From Vanilla planifolia (lineage: Eukaryota; Streptophyta; Magnoliopsida; Asparagales; Orchidaceae): a DNA stretch of 64,000 nt. The stretch covers positions 62,001 to 126,000 of the forward strand of contig JAIUJO010000191.1 of NCBI GenBank assembly GCA_023846275.1, given 5' to 3'. The translations under genes and the position numbers were made by a program. Positions within the stretch are counted from its first letter, which is position 1. Each line of letters opens with the position of its first letter. This document shows, in pieces, positions 24,701-39,300 of the stretch. The notes under the pieces were generated by a model that was not told the DNA's origin, searched no databases, and worked only from the letters and a program-made list of their open reading frames with translations.

Positions 24701-27700
24701 TGTTGGCATGTTTGTGCATTATGTGTACATGTGCATTTGCGTGTGTATGTGTGTGTATGTGTGGGTGTGAGTGTTTGTGCATTCATGTCTGTGCATGTAC
24801 GTGTGTGTGTGTGTGTGTGTGCTTATCTATGTGCATGTGTTTGCATGTGTTTGTGAATGTGTGTGTGTGCTTATACTTGTCTGTGTGTCTGTGCATGCAT
24901 GCGAATGTGTGTGTGTGTAAATGTGCATATGCATGTGTTTGTGTGTATTTATGTATATGTACATGTGTGCATCCATTGGTACATGTGTTTTGTGTTTGTG
25001 CATATGTGTGTGGTTACCTACGTGGATGTATTTGTGCAGGTAGATGCATTTTTGTATGAGTCTTCCTTTATAGATTAATGTGTTCCTTTGAGTGTACATA
25101 CATGTGTGCATGTGTATGTTAGTGTGTTTGTGTGTGTGTGTGTGTTTGTGTATTTGTGTGTGTTTTTACATGTGTGTGAACATGTATATATGTGTGAGGG
25201 TGGCACATACATGTGTGTCTCTCTACTTGGGTATGCTTCAAAGTGTTTGTGCAAGTGTGTATGCACACACATGTGTGTGCGAGTGTGCTTATTATGTTTG
25301 TGTGTGTATACATGCATGTGCTTGTGCATGTGCATGTGCATGCATATGCATGTGTGTTTTTGTGTGTGTGTATGCATGCATGAGTTTGTGTATTAACATG
25401 TGTGTGTGTGTGTGCATGAATACATGTGTTAATGAGTGTGTGTTTATGTGCATGTGTATATGTGTATATGTATATATGTGTTTATATGTATATGTGTATA
25501 TGTGTATATGTGTGCATGTGGGCCTATCGATGCTTGGGTGTGTAGTTATGTGTGTCTATGCGCATGCATGTGTGTGTGTTTCTATGTGTGGGTGTGTGTG
25601 AATGTATATTCACATGTGTGTGTAGGTGTGGGTAGGTGCATGTTAGTGCATGTATGTGTTTAAGTGAGTGTTTGTCTGTGTCTATGTATGTATGTTTGTG
25701 TGTGTGTGGATGTGTTTTCATGTTTATGTGCATCTGTGTGCATTTGTATGTGCACGTGCATGCCTATGCCTATGTAGTCATGCATGTGTTTGTGTGCCAA
25801 TATATGTATGTATGCATAGGTACACATGCATGTGTGTGTAGGCATGTGAGTGTGTGTGCATGGATGCACGCATGTATGTATTTCTATGTGTAGGCGTGGG
25901 TGTGATTTTGTGCCTCTGTGTTCCTTTCTGTGTGCATAAGCATGTGTGTTTGTATGCATATATGTGCATATTTTTGTGTATTTGTGTGTGTTTGTGCATG
26001 TGTGTGTGTCTCATTGAGCATGTTTGTACGTTGTCGTGTGTGCATGTTTATGTCTATGTCTGTGTGCACATGTGCATCCTTTCATGAATGCATGTGAGTA
26101 CTTCTTTGTGTGTTCATATGGGTGTGTGTACCTGCTTACACATATGTCTGTATGTGTGTATGTGTTCATGGGTGTGGTTTAATATCTTTGACTTTATGAG
26201 TGTGAATGTATGCTTGTGTGTGAGCATGTGTATGCATATACATGTGTGTGTGTGTGTGTGAATGCTTGTGTGTCAACATGCATGTGTGTGTTTGTGAGTA
26301 TGTTTTTGTGTGGGTTTGTGTCTGTGTGTCATATGTGCATGTGCATGTTTGTTTATGTGTGTGTGAGTGTCTTTATGTTAACATGGATGTGCAAATGCTT
26401 GTGTGGGTCAACATGCATGTGTGTGGGTCTATATGCATGTGTGTGTGTATGTTTTTGTGTGCATCCATGTGTGTGTGTCTTTGGGTGTGTGAGACTATGC
26501 ATATGTGTGTTTGTGTATGTGTGCATGTGCATGTGTTTTCATGGGTGGGTGTATTTGTGTGTTTGTGTGTATGTGTGGGTGTACACATGTTTGCATGTTT
26601 TTTTGTGTGCCTGTGTATGTGTATATGAGTATATATGTGTGTGTGGCATAAGTACATGTGGGTGTGTGTGCATGTGTGTGTATGTGTGTGCATGTGCATG
26701 TTTGAGCATGTGTGTGCATGTGTGTGAGTGCACATGCATGTGTGTATGTGCCTACATCAATGTGTGCATGTGCATGTGTGATTATGCATGTGTGTTTATG
26801 CATGTGTGTGTGTAATTGTATGTGTGCATGTGCATGTGTACATGCTTGTATGAGAGTGTATATGTGTGGGTATTTGTACGAGTGTATATGTGTGCAAGTT
26901 TGTGTTTTCCTTTGTGTGTGTGAGTGTGTGAACATGCATTGCAAGTGCATGCATGTGTGTGTGTGTGAGTGAGCTTGTATGCTTGTGCATGCATATATTT
27001 GTGTGCACATATGTGTGAGTCATTATGTTTATGTTTGTGTCCACTTGAGTGTATAAATGTGAGTGTTTCTACAAGTGGGAGTGCAATGTGTATGCATGCA
27101 TGTGAATGTCTGTATGTGTGTGTATATGTGTGCATACATGTGCATATGTGTGTACATGTTTGTGCAAATGTGTGTCTCTATGTTTGCATTTGTCTACTTG
27201 TCCAAGTGCATATGCATTTTTGTGCTAGTGCATATGAAAGCATATGAGCACGCTTGGGTGTGCATGCATGCATTTTTGCTTTCTTTTGTGTGTTCGTGTG
27301 CGTGCATACTTGTTTGAATGTGCATGTGCATTTTTGCATGCATGTGTATGCATGTGTGTATATATGCATGCTTGTGTATATGTGGGTGTGTGCATGCATC
27401 TATACATGTGGCTTTGCATGCATGTGCTTGTGCATGTGCATGCACATGTGGCTATGCATTGAAGTGCATGTGTGTGCATGTGCATGTGTTTGTGCATGTG
27501 TTTGTGCTTGTACGTGTGTGAGTCTATAAGTGTATGTGTACATTGTCATGCGTGTGTACTAGTGTGTGCCTGTATGTGTTCGTGTGTATGCAAGTGAGCA
27601 TGCATGTGAGTGCATAGATGTGTTCATGCATGAACTTTTGCATGTTTTTATTTGTTTAAGTGTATGTTTGTGTGTGTGCTTATGTTTGTGTGTTGGCATC

Positions 27701-27941
27701 GACATGAGTGCATATGTGCATGCATGTGTGTGAGTATTTTCATGTGGTTCTATATTTTTGTGCATGTGTAAATGTGTGTTTGCGAGTCTGTGCATGTGAG
27801 AGTGAGTGCATGTTTGTGTTCCATGTATGCATGTGTGTGTCTATCTATACACACATATGGGGGCATGTGTGCATGCATGTGTGTTATGCATGCATATGTG
27901 CATGCATGTGGGTGTGTACATATAGAAGTGTATGCATGTTC
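21748..27941 (+). repeat. Degenerate TG-rich array up to left polarity switch
   Basis: TG/CA/TA alternation continues on the + strand. Less regular patches are at 23010-23040, 23205-23220, 23320-23350, 23795-23835, 25046-25098 and 26175-26205. The last 100 bases mix TG-rich and CA-rich words before the strand switch. I saw no gene, RNA or element end. Confidence 0.93.
25044..25098. other. Non-repetitive island in TG array
   Basis: TTTTTGTATGAGTCTTCC, then TTTATAGATTAATG and TTCCTTTGAGTG, break the alternation for about 50 bases. The island is T/A-rich without an open frame of note. Its origin is unknown. Confidence 0.35.
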
Positions 27942-27999
27942 CTAACAAATACACATACACACATGCATGTAGACACACATGCACATAGATGTGCATGTC
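27842..27999. other. Left polarity-switch zone (TG-rich to CA-rich)
   Basis: Up to about 27941 the + strand is TG-rich. After the phrase GCATGTTCCTAACAAATAC it is CA-rich and stays so for 30.8 kb. The switch is abrupt (about 15 bases), apart from a small CA-type insertion (CTATCTATACACACATATGG) near 27841-27860. Just inside the CA block is an inverted repeat with 10-base arms ACATGCACAT (27977-27986) and ATGTGCATGT (27989-27998), separated by two bases. Such palindromes are frequent in TGCA/CATG-rich DNA, so its position may be a coincidence. Confidence 0.85.
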
Positions 28000-29123
28000 T
28001 ATATACAAAAACACTGACACATGCACACACAGGTGCACACATCCGTAAACACAGATACACATAAGCATGTAAACTTGCACACACACATACACACATACAC
28101 AGATACACCAATATACACATATGCATGCACACACACACATCCACACATGTGTACACAAACATGCACACAAACACATGCATACATACATGAACATAAAAGC
28201 AAATATTCATGCACAAACACACACATTCAAATGCATTTATATACACTCACATGCACACATATGCACAAGCACAATAAAGCATGCTCACACACACACAAAT
28301 ACACACACATGCACACACAAGAACAAGCAAACATATTCAAACACACATATATACACACACATGCATGCACACACACACATACTCTATCAAGTATATGTAC
28401 ACAATTATGCACACAAACTGAGCAAACACACACATGCATAAGTATACAAACACATGTAGGACAACATGCATGCACATATGCACATACGCACATGTATGCA
28501 CATTTAAATAGACATGCACAGTCACACACATGCACACATATACAAATTAGCAAGAACACATGCACTCATGCACAAACACACATGCTCTACACATATACAC
28601 ATGAACACACATACAGATGTACACCCACACATAAATAGTGATGTATGCATATGCAAACACATACATAGGCACACACTCACATGTACATACGTGCATGCAT
28701 AATGCACATGCACATAGACACAAACACAAAGAGAACACACACACACACACACTTGTGCATAATAATATACTTACTACCATAAACACATGCACACACACGC
28801 AAGCATAGACATGAAAAGAACACACACACACACAAGCATACACGAACACATGCAAACGCATATAGAAACAAGCACACACACCCATGAATTGCACACTCAT
28901 ACACAAGAACGCACAACACGTGTACATGTATGCACACACACATGTGCGTGTGCATACACACATATACTCACACACACTCACACATGTAGCTTCTCACAAG
29001 CACACACACACATACAAAAATGCACACCCATACACATGCATGTACACATATACACAAACACACACTCACAAGCACACATACACAAATAGGCACACACTCA
29101 CACCTAAACACACATACATACAT

Positions 29124-29480
29124 ACATGTACCTACACACACATGCATATAAATGAACACATAGACACACATGCAAACTTGTGCACACACACTCACATACA
29201 AACACGTACAAGCACATACACTAACACACACACACATGCAAAAACATGCACATGTAGACACATGCACCCATAATTGCACATGCAAACACACAAGCATATA
29301 AATGAACACATGTACCTACACACACATGCATATAAATGAACACATAGACACACATGCAAACTTGTGCACACACACTCACATACAAACACGTACAAGCACA
29401 TACACTAACACACACACACATGCAAAAACATGCACATGTAGACACATGCACCCATAATTGCACATGCAAACACACAAGCA
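29124..29480. repeat. 184-bp-period tandem duplication, identical over 173 bp
   Basis: Bases 29124-29296 are repeated as 29308-29480 with no difference that I could find. The anchor AACTTGTGCACAC occurs at 29175 and 29359. The 18-mer GCATATAAATGAACACAT occurs three times (29144, 29294, 29328), so the junction between the copies itself reuses an internal phrase, as in template switching at a microhomology. Identity this high beside heavily diverged neighbours means a very recent event, or an assembly duplication. Confidence 0.95.
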
Positions 29481-32220
29481 CACACATGTACAAATAAAGG
29501 CACACACACATGCTTGCATATAAGCACACATACCAACACACACATGCATATGTACACACATAAACACAATCAAACAATCACATGTAAGAACACACTGAAG
29601 TGCACACACATATACATGTACACAAGCACACATATATATACACACATGCACATGCTTATATACACCAGCACTCACTCACATAGGTACACACAGAAGCACT
29701 CACATGCACATGCACATACACATACAAATGTACATACTCACAGATATGTATGCACACACATGCGCATGTGCACATATATATAGACACATGTACAAATTAA
29801 TGCCAACATGTGTACACACATAATACATATACACACACAAATATGTATGCACAAATGCACACACGCACACATACACATATGTGCATGAACCTACTCAATG
29901 CATGCACACATGCATGTAAATACACACATAGACACACTCATAACACACACACACATAAGTACACATACACATGCACTCACAAGCACACGCACCCTCACAC
30001 ACTCACACCCATGCACACACACACACACACAACCACACACATACACAAATGCATCCACAAACACACATACACATGTACACATGCATGCACACACACACAC
30101 ACACACAAATAGGAAAATCTATGCATACACACACATATATGCATATGCAGGAACCCATGCACATATATGCAAATGCATAAGTATGCCAACACATGCAAAT
30201 ACACATCAACACACACAACTACATGCATGCACATGTCCACATACAGACACACAGATACACTCATACACATGCACATGCACATTCATAATATATACATAGA
30301 TATAAACACACATAAACACATGTGTACACACACATACACGTACACATATGCACATACACATGAATACAAGCACAAATGTGCATATCTAAACAAATGCATG
30401 CATGCACACCAACAAACCTCATACATACACTCATGCATACATGCACAAAGACACTAACATGCATAACACATAAACATGCTCACACACAATCGTGCACATA
30501 TAGATGCACACACATACATACATATGACCATGCACACACATGCACAAACATATGCATCGGTACATGTACACATAGGCACACAAACACAAACATACAAACA
30601 CATACACAACACACATGCATGCAAGAGCATAAACACACACTCACGTATGTGAGCAAGTGCAAACATGCACACATATATGCACACATGCTTGCAGACACAT
30701 ATATGCAAACACACATGCACACACACACTCCTAGAGGCATAGACACACAAACTTGCATGCATATGTACATGTACAAATACATATCCACCCAAGCACATGC
30801 ACACTTGTAAGCATACTTCCACATGTATGAAAACACCTACATAAACATAGACACAAACAAACACTCACACACACTCAAACACATACATAGGCAAACACAC
30901 ATGCACTCATACACATAAGCACATAGAAGTACATACACACATATGCACACGCACACTTACATGCACAAACACACCCATATGCATGCACACACAAACACAC
31001 AAGTATAGATGCACAAAAAAACACACAAACACATGTAAATACACATATGCATATACTTAACACATACAAGTATGCAAACATATAGATCTACAAATACACA
31101 CTTGTACACACACATACACATGCATACACACCCACACGACCATGAACACTTGCACAAGCATATGCACACACAAAACATGCGACATATGCACACAATTACA
31201 CACACACATGCATGAAGCTCACAAATGTACATACACATACACACGCGTATAGAGCCATATCCACAAATAACACCCAAACACACACATGCACATACACATA
31301 CATACTTATGCACACATGCACACACACATGCACACGCAGACACACACATTTGCACACACACATGTACACAATCACACACTTGTGTGAAAACACACACATA
31401 TGCGTAGACATGCACACACTCACATGCATGCAAACATAAACAAACACACACACACAAATATATAAACGTACACACATGCACGCTAACACACGCATAGATG
31501 AACACACATGCACATGCACGCACTAACACTCATGGGGATATGCATACACACATGCACACATACAAGTACATGCATGCAAACACACATATACAAGTATGCT
31601 TGAACACATACACAAATGCACAAATGCATACAGACACATGCATGCATACATGTACACAAACAAATAGGCTAAAAAATGAAATCACAAACATGCATGAACA
31701 CACCCAAACATGCACATGCTCACACATGCACACATACACAAATGTAGAAACACTCAAACAAAATATACATAGCCATACAAACATATTTACATGAACACTC
31801 ACATGCATACATGAATACACATGCAGACATAAGCCCACACATACGAATGCAAACACATGTGCACACACACAAGCACAAATGCATAGACATATGCACCTAC
31901 ATGTGCATGCACACACACACTCATACATATTCATCATACACTTCAATGCACATATGCATAAACACTTGTAGACACACATGTGCACACACACACATGCATA
32001 TAGACCCACACACACTCCTAAAAATGCACATGCATGCATGCACATAGACACACAAACCCATAGACACAACCACACACATGCATACACACAAACACATATG
32101 CATGCATACATACACACATAAGCACACACATACCCACACACATCTACACACACACACACACAATCATGTGTGCACAAACATGCACACATGCACATATACA
32201 CAAAGACATATATGTATGCA

Positions 32221-32340
32221 CACAAACACATGCATAAACAAACACACATGTGCACACACACAAAAACACACATGCACATGCACAAACTCATGCATAAACA
32301 AACATACATGTGCACACACCCAAAAACAAAAATACACACA
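32221..32340. repeat. 60-bp tandem duplication
   Basis: CATGCATAAACAAACA occurs at 32229 and 32289. The two 60-base units align end to end, with most differences in the last third. It is a small-scale duplication within the CA block. Confidence 0.8.
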
Positions 32341-33289
32341 CATTCAAACATGCACATATGCATACACACACACATACATGTACACATGCACAAACAAATG
32401 CATACACACACTAACCCAAACACTCACACAATCACAAAGGCTCAGTACCCAAATATACACACACACACACAAGCACATAATATCAAAGATGCACACACAC
32501 AAATATACATACATGTACACACACATGCACACATAGGCACACACACTTGCACAAGTGCACATGCACACCTGCAAGCTCAGAAGCACACACACATGATCAT
32601 ACATGCACAAACAAATGCACACACACCAACATACACACACAAGAACTTACTTGCACATACATGAACACTTGGGCATACATGCACCTTCTCACACACACAT
32701 CCACAAAAACAAACACATATAAACACACACACACACATGCATATGCAACATATACATAAGCACAAGCACACACACATAAGCATTAGCACATGCACACACA
32801 TAAATGCACACTCATACATGCACACATGCATATGCATACGTGCATGCACATCCATATGCGAGCACACAGACTTGCATTCACATGCATACAAATATGCACT
32901 CATAAACACATGCAATCACACATATGCATGCATATGCATACCCACATGCAAGCACACATGCACACCCACATACTCAAACACATGGGCCTATAGGTACACA
33001 AAAAAATGCACACATGCATGAATGCATACATGGCTAACATACATAGTCACACGCAAGCACGGGAACATACACATGCACATGCACATGCTCACAAAAGAAC
33101 ACGCACATTCACCACACATGCAAACATTGCACCCACCCACATACATAGACACATGCACACTCACACGCACACACATGCACACACAAAGAAACAATACACA
33201 TGCACATAGAAGCATGCATACATAGGCATGCACACACATATATGCACATGCACATATACACTCACACATAACCACATATGCACAAACAC

Positions 33290-36200
33290 ACATACATAAT
33301 GACTCACTCTAAAACACACACACACACAAACACATATACATATGCATGTGCACACAGAGACACATGTATGCATGCATATAAGCACACACCTACACACAAG
33401 AATATGCATGTAGAAACACATTAAAATACTCATAGATGCACACATACACACGCTCACATGTACAAACATATGAAAACATGAGCACACACACACACACACA
33501 AACACATGCACATATGAACATGTACACAAGCACATACACACAAACATAAGCACACCACACATACACCCATACATAAATACACATTCACAGAAGCAAAAAA
33601 AACATATACATATACACGCACACACATGTAAACACACACATTAACACATACACACACACATGAACACACACATACTTGCACTAACACATAAACATGCATG
33701 CATTGGCACATAGACATGAACACACATACACATTGATGCACACACACATGAACATAATGACACTTGCATATATGCACAAACACACATACATGCATGCACA
33801 CACACGCACATAGATAATGACATAGACATGCTCACACCCACACACATGTGCAGTTGTTCACACACACACATGTGCACACACATACACAAAATCATACACA
33901 CACACATGTACATAAAGACATGAACATACTATCACATGCACATACCCTCACACTCAAATGTGTGAGCATGTGTGCACACATGCACTTGCACACAGACTAA
34001 CACAACTCACTCTCACACACACATATGTACATACATACACACACCTACACAAATGCACACGCAAGTAGACACACCCATAGGCATATGAACATGCATAGCG
34101 ATACACACACCTGTTCACATAGAACCACACACATGCACCCACAAACTCACACAAGCATATACACACACTAACACACACAAATAGGCAAGACCACTTGCAC
34201 ATATGCACAAGCACACACTCATACATGCACAAAAAAGCTAACATGCACAAATGCACACAAACACACTCAAATGCACACAATTGTTCAGACACACATTGAC
34301 ACACAAATATAAACATACGCACATACACACATGAATGCATGAATGCACAATACATACACAAATAAATAGTCACTAAAAGCAAGTGCAAACGCACACGTAC
34401 ACATGAGTACACAATCACATGTACATGCACACAAATACACATATATTTAAGCACATGTGCACAAATATTCATACAAGCACACATGCAAACAAACACACAC
34501 ATGAACATATACTAACATGCACATGCATTGAAACACACACACATGCACACACCCTCACACTCTTGCCCACATACACACAAACATACACATGCACGCACTT
34601 ACGCACATGCATAACTAAAAACAATCATACACAAGCAAAAAGATGCATATATAAACGTGTACACTAGCACATGCATAGTCACATCCATAATCGTGCATGC
34701 ACACACACACGCATGCATATGCTCACACATGCACACACATGCACACAAAATTACACTTATGCTCACTCGCATTTGCACATGCACATGTACACACACAAAC
34801 ACAATGACATGCACAAATATGCACACATAACTACACAACTTAGACACACACAAGCACATACACATATGAATATGTTGATAGAGACACATGTATGCATACA
34901 CATAGGCACACACCTACACACAAACATACACATGTAGAAGCATATTAAAACACTCACACATGCACACACACACACAGGCACACATGTACAAACATATAAA
35001 CACATGCACATGCACACACACACACTAACACATACACACCACACATGCACCCATACACAAATGCATGTGCACACATGCATAAAGACATGTAGACAAACAC
35101 ACATGCACACATGAACACACACACACACACACACATACATGCACTAACACATAAACACACATGCATAGGAACACATGCATGTACACACACACACACATAT
35201 ATGCACACACACAAAGACACAAAGACACACTTGCATACATGCTCAAACAAACATACACGAACACACACACACACGCACACACTCAAAAAAGGACATAGAC
35301 TTGCTCACACCCATACACATGTGTACACACATGGTTGTATGTACACACACATGTGCACACACACATACAAGATCATGCACACATACATGCACATACAAAC
35401 ATGAACACACTATGACATGCCTATACCGACACACTCAAATGTGTGTGGGCATGCATACACACACATGCACTTGCACACATATTGACACAATCTACTCTTA
35501 TACACATATACACCGACACACATATGCAAACACACATACACACATAGACACACACTCCTACACAAATGCACACACAACAAGACACACATGCAGACGTACA
35601 AACATGCAAAGCGACACACACACCTATACACATAGAACACACACTTGCAATCACAAACTCACACAAGAATGCACACACACACACATCAAACACAAACAAG
35701 CATGACCACCTACACATATGCACAAGCACACACTCATACATGCATAAATAAGCTAACCTAAACAAATGCACACACACATCCACACACTCGTATGCACACA
35801 ATCATGCAGTCAAACATAGGCACACAGACATGCATATACACACATATAAATGCATGCACATATTCACATGCACACATAGATGCACAATACAAATCCATAT
35901 CACAAAAAGAAAGTGCAAACACACACTTACACATGTACACACACTCAGGCACATGCACACAAATGCATGCACACTCAAGCACATATGCACAAATACTCAC
36001 ACATGTGCAAATGCAAACAAACACACACACACAAATATACACTAACATGCACATGCTCAAATACACACAAGGTTCAAACACCGTCACACTCTTACTCACA
36101 TGCACACAAACACACACATGCATGCACTTATGCACATCCACAACTAAAAAAACTCATGCACAAACACATAGATGCTTACATACACATGTACACAAGCACA

Positions 36201-36320
36201 CGCATAGTCACACACACAGGCATGCATGCAGACAACAATTCATCCATATGCTCGCACACATAAAAATGCATGCATACACACATGCACATATGAACACACA
36301 GGAGCACACACATATATACA
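33290..36320. repeat. Tandem duplication of a unit of about 1.5 kb (two diverged copies)
   Basis: Copy A (about 33290-34825) and copy B (about 34826-36320) match phrase by phrase in the same order. GAGACACATGTATGCAT then CACACCTACACACAA is at 33358/34881. CACTCAAATGTGTG is at 33951/35432. GACCAC plus TGCACATATGCACAAGCAC is at 34189/35704. CACTCTT plus a later CATAACTAAAAA-type phrase is at 34558/36087. The offset drifts between about 1480 and 1530 because of indels. Divergence is substantial but alignment is unambiguous because rare non-CA words are shared. Unit edges are approximate. This shows that kilobase segments of the array duplicate as wholes. Confidence 0.88.
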
Positions 36321-39300
36321 CATACATATGAACACACATGCACACACACACACACACCCACTCACACACATGATTACCCCCACTCACACACATGCACAAA
36401 CACACAAACACACACAAGCATACATGTATGCAAGCAAGCACACACACCTACACACATGCAAATAAACATGCTTACACACATATGTAGATGCAAACATACA
36501 TAAATATAACCATGCACGCACCCACATATACACACATGCTCACAACCACACAAACACAAAAATACACATAGATACACACACACACACACACCTATAAACA
36601 CTCATATACACACACACACATACACGAGCATACATGCACTTGCATAGGTACACACACAAATACTTATGCCCTTTCATAGACACATACATTTACACACACA
36701 TGCAGACACACAAACAACATCACAAATGCATAAATGCAAGCACACACATGAGCCCAAGCACACTCACACACACATGAAAAAACTAGCATGCATGCACACA
36801 AACATGCACATGTAAGCAAACAAACATGATCATACACTCAAACATATGTACATGCACATGCACACATAGTCGCATGTGTACACACATGCACACATGCATG
36901 TCTGTATGCTTATGCACACACACATACATACACACACAAGCACACATGCCTATATGCATGCACACAATCAAACATTTACTCACACACATGTGCAAATAAA
37001 CATGCACACCCACGAAGACACACACGTGCACAAATGCACACATGCACACATGCACACACACACACACTCTTACACGTACATGCAATAGCACCACATATGA
37101 ATAGACACAAGCACAAGCACACGTACATACAAACATACACACAAGAATGTAGACACAATCATATGCACACCAACATGAATGCATGTGTTCTTATGCACAT
37201 GTATAGACACACAATCACACACGAACATGCACATACACAAGCACACACACACACATACACACATATGTGCTTATACACACACATATATTCTCTCGCACAC
37301 ACGCATACACACACATACTCATGAACATGCATATTCACACAAGCTCACACATATGAATAAACAAATAAACACACGTATGCATGCACAAACACACACACAC
37401 ACAAATACACATTCACACGCACATGCACAATTGCAAAGATGCATGCATGCATGCACATACACAAACATATGCCCAAATATACACATGTGTACATACGCAC
37501 AAGTACACATGCACACCAATACATACAAACATATAAATGTATATGCACAAGTACACAAGTACAAATGCATGCAAACACATGCATCTACATGCATGAAGAT
37601 GTACTCACACAAACACATGCACATGTCGACCACACACAAACACATACATATGCAAACACACACATGTATACACAAAAGAACACATGTACCCACAAACATA
37701 TATAAGGATACACTCACAAACTCAAATGCACAAGCACACACACTCACACATGCATGCATGCACTAATACACACACACACATAGATACTCACAAATACACA
37801 TATGCATAATGATGCACATACACACAAGCATGCATCGACATACAAATAGACTAATGCAAGCAAGCACACAACCACACCCACAGACAAACATACATAAACA
37901 TTCACACACCCACATATGTAGTCACACACAAAAGCACAACTGTGCAAAAACATGCACTCATGCATGCACACACACACACTTAAGAACTTTCATACATACA
38001 CACACGTGTACATATATAGCACTCACACACAAACACACACGCATGCATAAAAACATGAACATGTGCACAAGAAAACATATAGACATGCACATAGTCACAC
38101 ACACCTAGGAGCGCAACACATGCACACTCTTATGCATATACACATGCACAAAAGCACACACTTGCTCACCCACACACACGAACACAAGCACACACATGTA
38201 ATGTGTATGCACCCATACAAACACATGCACAAGCATATACACACATACACACACACACATGCCTATACACATACCCCTCCCACAAACATGTAAACACATG
38301 CTCACGTGCACAAATACACAACATAAAAATGCACGCAAGCCTATACACATGCACACACACTTGCACACATAATAGATACACACACACTTGCACACATGCA
38401 GAACCACATGAAAGAACATGTTCACACTTATAAACACATACACATGCATGCAAGCATACACATATATATACACACATATAAATACATGCACACATACACA
38501 AACACACATGAATACATACACATTCATGTAATTATATGCACATATGTAGGCACACACACACACAAATACACATGCACTTACACATGGGCACACACAAGCA
38601 TAACATGCATATTTGCACAAAAACATATGGGCACACACACATATAAGCACAAGCACAAGCACACAAGAAAACGCATGCACATAAAATGCACACACAGTCA
38701 TGCACAAATACACCCACATGCATAAATGCATGTACACAAACTCACACAAACATGCTTACACACGAACATGTAAACACGCATGCACAAACTAACATGCATG
38801 CATACACACACACATACACAAAAGTACATGAATAAAAATACTTGAATGCATATGCACATGCAGACATATCCTCACACATAGACACAAACCCACATAAAAT
38901 CATGCCAATGCATACACATGTCATGTGCATCTACACATGCACACACACAAGCATAATTCTCAACTATACATGCAAAAACATGCTCACATACATACACACA
39001 AGCACACATGCACACTCACACATCGACACACACACACAAGCACTCATGCACACACAAACAAATACACATGCATGCACATGCACACAAGTCCATGCACACA
39101 CACTAGCACATGCACCCTTATTTAGAGACATGTGTGTGCACACACACATATTATTCATGTATGCATAGACATGCACATGCACACATATGGACACACATGC
39201 ATACACATGTGTGCATACACACATCCACACAAATGCATCATAAGCATGCACAGATGCCTACACGTGCACATACATGCAAACACTCATGCGTGCACACATG

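Noticed and set aside
31530-32423. 297-codon Cys/Val/Met-rich - strand open frame in the CA block
   Set aside because: Same compositional cause on the opposite strand; no metallothionein- or zinc-finger-like ordered Cys spacing.
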